Origin: Planctomycetaceae bacterium
GTDB taxonomy: Bacteria; Planctomycetota; Planctomycetia; Planctomycetales; Planctomycetaceae
Assembly: GCA_021732845.1 (NCBI GenBank)
Contig: JAKFUF010000093.1
Span: 1-36,845, forward strand
Direction of reading: 5' to 3'
Length of the DNA stretch: 36,845 bases
This document shows, piece after piece, positions 34,310-36,845 of this stretch; within the stretch, counting starts at the first letter, position 1; every line of letters begins with the position of its first letter. The position numbers were made by a program, and so were the translations under genes. Below the pieces are notes generated by a model, which was given only the letters and a program-made list of their open reading frames with translations, ran no database searches and was not told where the DNA came from.

Positions 34310-34477
34310 GCGCAAGCCTTCCGATGAATCTTAGAGTCGTCCAGTCACTCCGTGACTCGATGCTTGGCTTTGTCGACGGCTGACAGTCAAAAAATCGGCG
34401 GCAGGGCACAAGCCCTGCGATGAATCTCAAAGTCGTCCAGTCACTTCGTGACTGGGATCGAGTCACGGAGTGACTCG
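34310..34477. repeat. Two 48-bp direct repeats plus GAGTCAC palindromes
   Basis: Units at 34310-34357 and 34406-34453 share GATGAATCT, the AAGCC motif and CGTCCAGTCACT in the same order, 96 bases apart. Palindromes of the GAGTCAC-nnn-GTGACTC type lie at 34343-34357, 34439-34453 and 34460-34476. No gene is supported between 33928 and 34657. Confidence 0.75.
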
Positions 34478-34523
34478 ACAACTTTGATTCGCCGCGTGCT
34501 CCGAGCCTGTGACTTTTGTCCCC

Positions 34524-34544
34524 CCACCGAGTTTACCTCGGTGG
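34524..34544. other. 8-bp hairpin after the HTH/APTL-repeat ORF
   Basis: CCACCGAG and CTCGGTGG form a perfect 8-bp stem with a 5-base loop, about 115 bases beyond the stop of the minus-strand ORF at 34658. No T-tract follows on that strand, so it is at most a weak terminator. Confidence 0.35.
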
Positions 34545-34657
34545 TTCCGGGGCCTGTGCACTACGCGGTTGGGGGGGGCGTGGTGCAAAGGCCCGAATCC
34601 ACCTCGATCGGTGAATCGCGGGCAACCATGCCTGCCAGCGTCAGACCACGCCCGCGA

Positions 34658-35923
34658 TCAACCGATGGGCGAATGTGACCTCGGCACGCGGCTGCGCTTT
34701 TTCGTTGAAAGAGGCCGTACGCGCCGTTTTCGAGTACGGTCGCGGGATTGAGATTTTGGTTGCTTGCGCTTTCGGGACGGCGAACACCTGGTGGGTTTGG
34801 TGGGCGCGCTGTTTGGAAGTGGTGCGGCGTCCAAAGTGGGCGCTGGTTCAAGGGTGGGCGCGAACGGTTCAGGCGCGGTCGCCGTGAGGAGCGGTGCGGC
34901 GGTCGGCAGTCGAGAAGTGGAGTTGCGGCTGAACCTGCCATTCAAGGTGGGCGCGAACTCGTGGCTCAGATTCTGTCCGTTCACTGAAAGAGTGGGCGCT
35001 GATTCTGTCTCGAGGGTGGGCGCGGAAAATTCGGGCTGTTGTGCTTCTGTCGAAGAGATCAGCGCTCCTTCCTGGCAAGCCGCCTCTGACATCAACGCCT
35101 GCGCGGGCGAAGCGGTTTCGTTCAAAGTCTCAATCGACGTGGTAAGTTCGTGCGCCGCCGCGCGCTGATCACAGACAGGCGGCGCAGCTTGCTTTTGACG
35201 TTGGTCTGTCCCACGGCCGCGTTCCGCATCAAAGACCGCCTTCGCCAGCTCGGCGGCGACTTCGTCAATAACAACCGGCGGTGCCTGGGGCGGGACCTGT
35301 CCAACCGTGGCTTCCGCCTTTCGGCCGCAGGATTTCTTCGCATACCGGCCGCGCGGGTCCAGGTGGTTCAGGCAGTATTTCACCGCCCATGGCTCCCCCC
35401 GCTCCACCGCGCGGATCAACCGCCGCAGCGACTTGCCCGCCCGCTCTGGTTGTTCCTCAACCTCCTCCGCCTCTTCCAGTTTCGGCTCGCGCGGAGCCCT
35501 GTTCGCCTGCGCTTCCGTCGGCGGCTGTGGCTCGTTGAACGGCGTCCAGAGCTGGTTCTCGCGGCACATGACGTAGTGGACCGCCCAGTCAATCCCCGCG
35601 TACAGTGCCTTGCGCAAATGGTAGGTCGCCCGCGACAACAGCATCCGCCGCGCCCCATCGCGGGCCGCCTGCAGTGCCGGCGCACGCTCGATCCGCTTGT
35701 ACAGCGCCGAACGGTTGATCCCCACCGCGATCGCGACGTAAGACAACACGCCGAGATGAGCCACGATGGCGTGGTACAAACCCTCGTCCGTCACCTTGCA
35801 ATCCGCCCGCTCCTTCCGCGCCCGCCCCTCGCCGAGCGGAGCCACGCCTGGATGAGTTTGGGGAGCCACCGAACCCTGAATAAAAACTTCCATAACACAC
35901 CCGACAAAACACAATGTACCCAT
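34658..35923 (-). CDS. HTH-containing hypothetical protein with APTL repeats
   Basis: A 421-residue protein with no recognised family. Residues about 47-82 look like a helix-turn-helix (YVAIAVGINRSALYKRIER), similar in style to phage terminase small subunits. A helical region with acidic stretch (LEEAEEVEEQPE) leads to VERGEPWAVKYCLNHLDPRG (about 168-188), a pattern reminiscent of DUF5681-like proteins. The C-terminal third holds six degenerate (S/F)APTL units and ends in a strongly basic tail. The start could instead be ATG 35891-35893 (MEVFIQGS); neither has a good ribosome site. It sits inside the repeat field and has no phage neighbours. It may bind DNA, by inference only. Confidence 0.55.
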   Translation of the reverse strand: MGTLCFVGCVMEVFIQGSVAPQTHPGVAPLGEGRARKERADCKVTDEGLYHAIVAHLGVLSYVAIAVGINRSALYKRIERAPALQAARDGARRMLLSRATYHLRKALYAGIDWAVHYVMCRENQLWTPFNEPQPPTEAQANRAPREPKLEEAEEVEEQPERAGKSLRRLIRAVERGEPWAVKYCLNHLDPRGRYAKKSCGRKAEATVGQVPPQAPPVVIDEVAAELAKAVFDAERGRGTDQRQKQAAPPVCDQRAAAHELTTSIETLNETASPAQALMSEAACQEGALISSTEAQQPEFSAPTLETESAPTLSVNGQNLSHEFAPTLNGRFSRNSTSRLPTAAPLLTATAPEPFAPTLEPAPTLDAAPLPNSAPTKPTRCSPSRKRKQPKSQSRDRTRKRRVRPLSTKKRSRVPRSHSPIG

Positions 35924-36014
35924 GTATCAAACACATTATCCGCCTGTCGTGTCGAAGTCAAACACAAAAACGACAGAATTTCTATGTCGTTTCGCGACGC
36001 CGGGTCAAGTAGGC

Positions 36015-36288
36015 GAGTCACTCCGTGACTCGAACCCAGCCGGAGTGGCTCGGCGACTTTGAGGCTCACCGGAGGGCTTGTGCCCTGCCGTTCGCTTTGG
36101 AGGGCAAGCCGTCGAGGAAGCCACGATGCGAGTCACGGAGTGACTCGACTACTTTGTGTCGCCTTTCGCGGAGCAAAAGACGACTTTACGCCCACTTGTA
36201 GCGGCACGGCGCAAGCCGTCCGGTGAACCGCTGGGACAAACCGGTTGTTCCATTTGTCGATCGGCGTGGCGGGAGGGCTCTGGTCTCC
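36015..36288. repeat. Tandem-duplicated 274-bp unit, copy A
   Basis: This unit recurs 312 bases later with no visible insertions or deletions. It starts with the palindrome GAGTCACTCCGTGACTC, includes its inverse at 36130-36146, carries the GCAAGCCGTC and GCGCAAGCCGTCCGGTGA units, and ends with GTGGCGGGAGGGCTCTGGT. Confidence 0.9.
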
Positions 36289-36326
36289 CGAACACGTCGT
36301 CCTCTCTCAGGCACCGCAAAGTTGCC

Positions 36327-36600
36327 GAGTCACTCCGTGACTCGAACCCAGCCGGAGTGGCTGGGCGACTTTGAGACTCACCAGAGGGCTTGTGCCCTGC
36401 CGCTGTCTCTGAATTGCAAGCCGTCGAGGAAGCCACGATGCGAGTCACGGAGTGACTCGACTACTTTGTGTCGCCTTTCGCGGAGCAAAAGACGACATTA
36501 CGCCCACTTGTAGCAGCACGGCGCAAGCCGTCCGGTGAGCCGCTGGGACAACCCGGTTGTTCCATTCGTCGATCGGCGTGGCGGGAGGGCTCTGGTCTCC
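36327..36600. repeat. Tandem-duplicated 274-bp unit, copy B
   Basis: This second copy differs from copy A by scattered substitutions, for example CTCGGCGACT against CTGGGCGACT. A 38-base non-matching spacer (36289-36326) separates the copies. The short ORFs on both strands repeat in both copies and are products of the repeat, not genes. Confidence 0.9.
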
Positions 36601-36719
36601 AGAGCCGCGGGCAACAGACGATCCGGGGTTTTCGAAGGACTTTCGAGTCATTTGCGAATCGTTCACACACCCAAGCAGCGCCCACCCTTCACCGTGGCTC
36701 AGCAGGAGCTGGAGCCCTC

Positions 36720-36845
36720 GTGCGCTTGCACGTTTGTTGAATCGGCGGGTGAAAGTCCCAGCCAGGAGGTTTAAGTTTGATCCTGTAGTCGACCGCAACT
36801 GCGTCGCCGTGAGGCGGGGTGGGGAGCAGCGGGAGATGATTGACC
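36720..36845 (+). other. Putative 5' end of a group II intron (cut by window edge)
   Basis: GTGCGC at 36720 matches the GUGYG group II intron start. It is followed at typical distance by GGGTGAAAGTCCC and later by GCAACTGCGTCGCCGTGAGG and GGGGTGGGGAGCAGCGGGAG, which look like domain I of bacterial group II introns as I remember them. The flanking 5' sequence is a degenerate copy of the GGCTCAGCAGGAGCT repeat arm. The reverse transcriptase ORF and the 3' end would lie outside the window. No covariance search could be run. Confidence 0.55.

Noticed and set aside
34800-35030. Six GTGGGCGC units that look like iterons
   Set aside because: On the minus strand they are in frame and encode the (S/F)APTL protein repeat, so a coding explanation suffices; no replication gene is nearby.
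35150-36028. 292-residue plus-strand ORF over the HTH/APTL gene
   Set aside because: It is arginine-rich with the composition of an antisense translation and runs into repeats.
36015-36600. CRISPR array
   Set aside because: There are only two long copies and the small palindromes are irregularly spaced; no cas genes are present.
1-36845. tRNA or rRNA genes
   Set aside because: I saw no cloverleaf-like segment or rRNA signature when reading both strands; a tRNAscan run would settle it.

Overview
The window looks like chromosomal DNA of a planctomycete (phylum Planctomycetota). This rests on gene content: a secreted DUF1549/DUF1553 (PSD1-type) protein, a type I sulfatase with a signal peptide, a DUF6268-like outer-membrane barrel, a secreted DUF11-repeat protein, a GYF_2 (DUF4339) membrane protein, and intergenic repeats whose accidental translations are of the 'REGEAPAEPR' kind I associate with planctomycete predictions. 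Base composition is high GC except for one visibly AT-richer island near 26.6-28.6 kb. The species cannot be named from sequence alone.

Layout. 0-0.7 kb: the 3' end of an unidentified gene and a receiver-domain remnant. 0.9-5.9 kb: an RND/MMPL exporter, then phosphoketolase (xfp), separated by a hairpin. 6-9.8 kb: a divergent TrmB-like methyltransferase (minus) and the DUF1549/DUF1553 protein (plus). 9.8-10.2 kb: repeats and a terminator. 10.2-14.1 kb (minus): acyl desaturase, then the pair rph-glycosyltransferase 39. 14.3-17.4 kb: a secreted GHL10-like glycosidase converging on an M20 peptidase. 17.5-23.8 kb (plus): zinc-ribbon/DUF4190 protein, sulfatase, outer-membrane barrel, DUF11 protein and its terminator. 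23.9-26.6 kb: a LarA-family protein and aroA. 26.7-28.6 kb (minus): GYF-domain protein plus a small ORF, in the AT-richer island. 28.9-34 kb: 4HBT thioesterase (plus), then on minus a small hypothetical, an MFS transporter, a RimK-like ATP-grasp ligase, thioredoxin reductase and a CaMKII-association-domain-like protein. 34-36.8 kb: a dense field of dispersed repeats surrounding one HTH/APTL-repeat ORF, ending in what looks like the 5' end of a group II intron cut by the window edge.

Most genes are housekeeping or metabolic (tRNA modification and maturation, shikimate pathway, redox, lipid desaturation, acetyl-phosphate production) or cell-envelope and secreted functions typical of planctomycetes. 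I see no defence island, CRISPR array, prophage or biosynthetic cluster. The least ordinary material is the 34-36.8 kb repeat field with its 312-bp-period duplication and the putative group II intron, the AT-rich GYF island, and several enzymes with changed or isolated active-site contexts (TrmB-like, M20, LarA).
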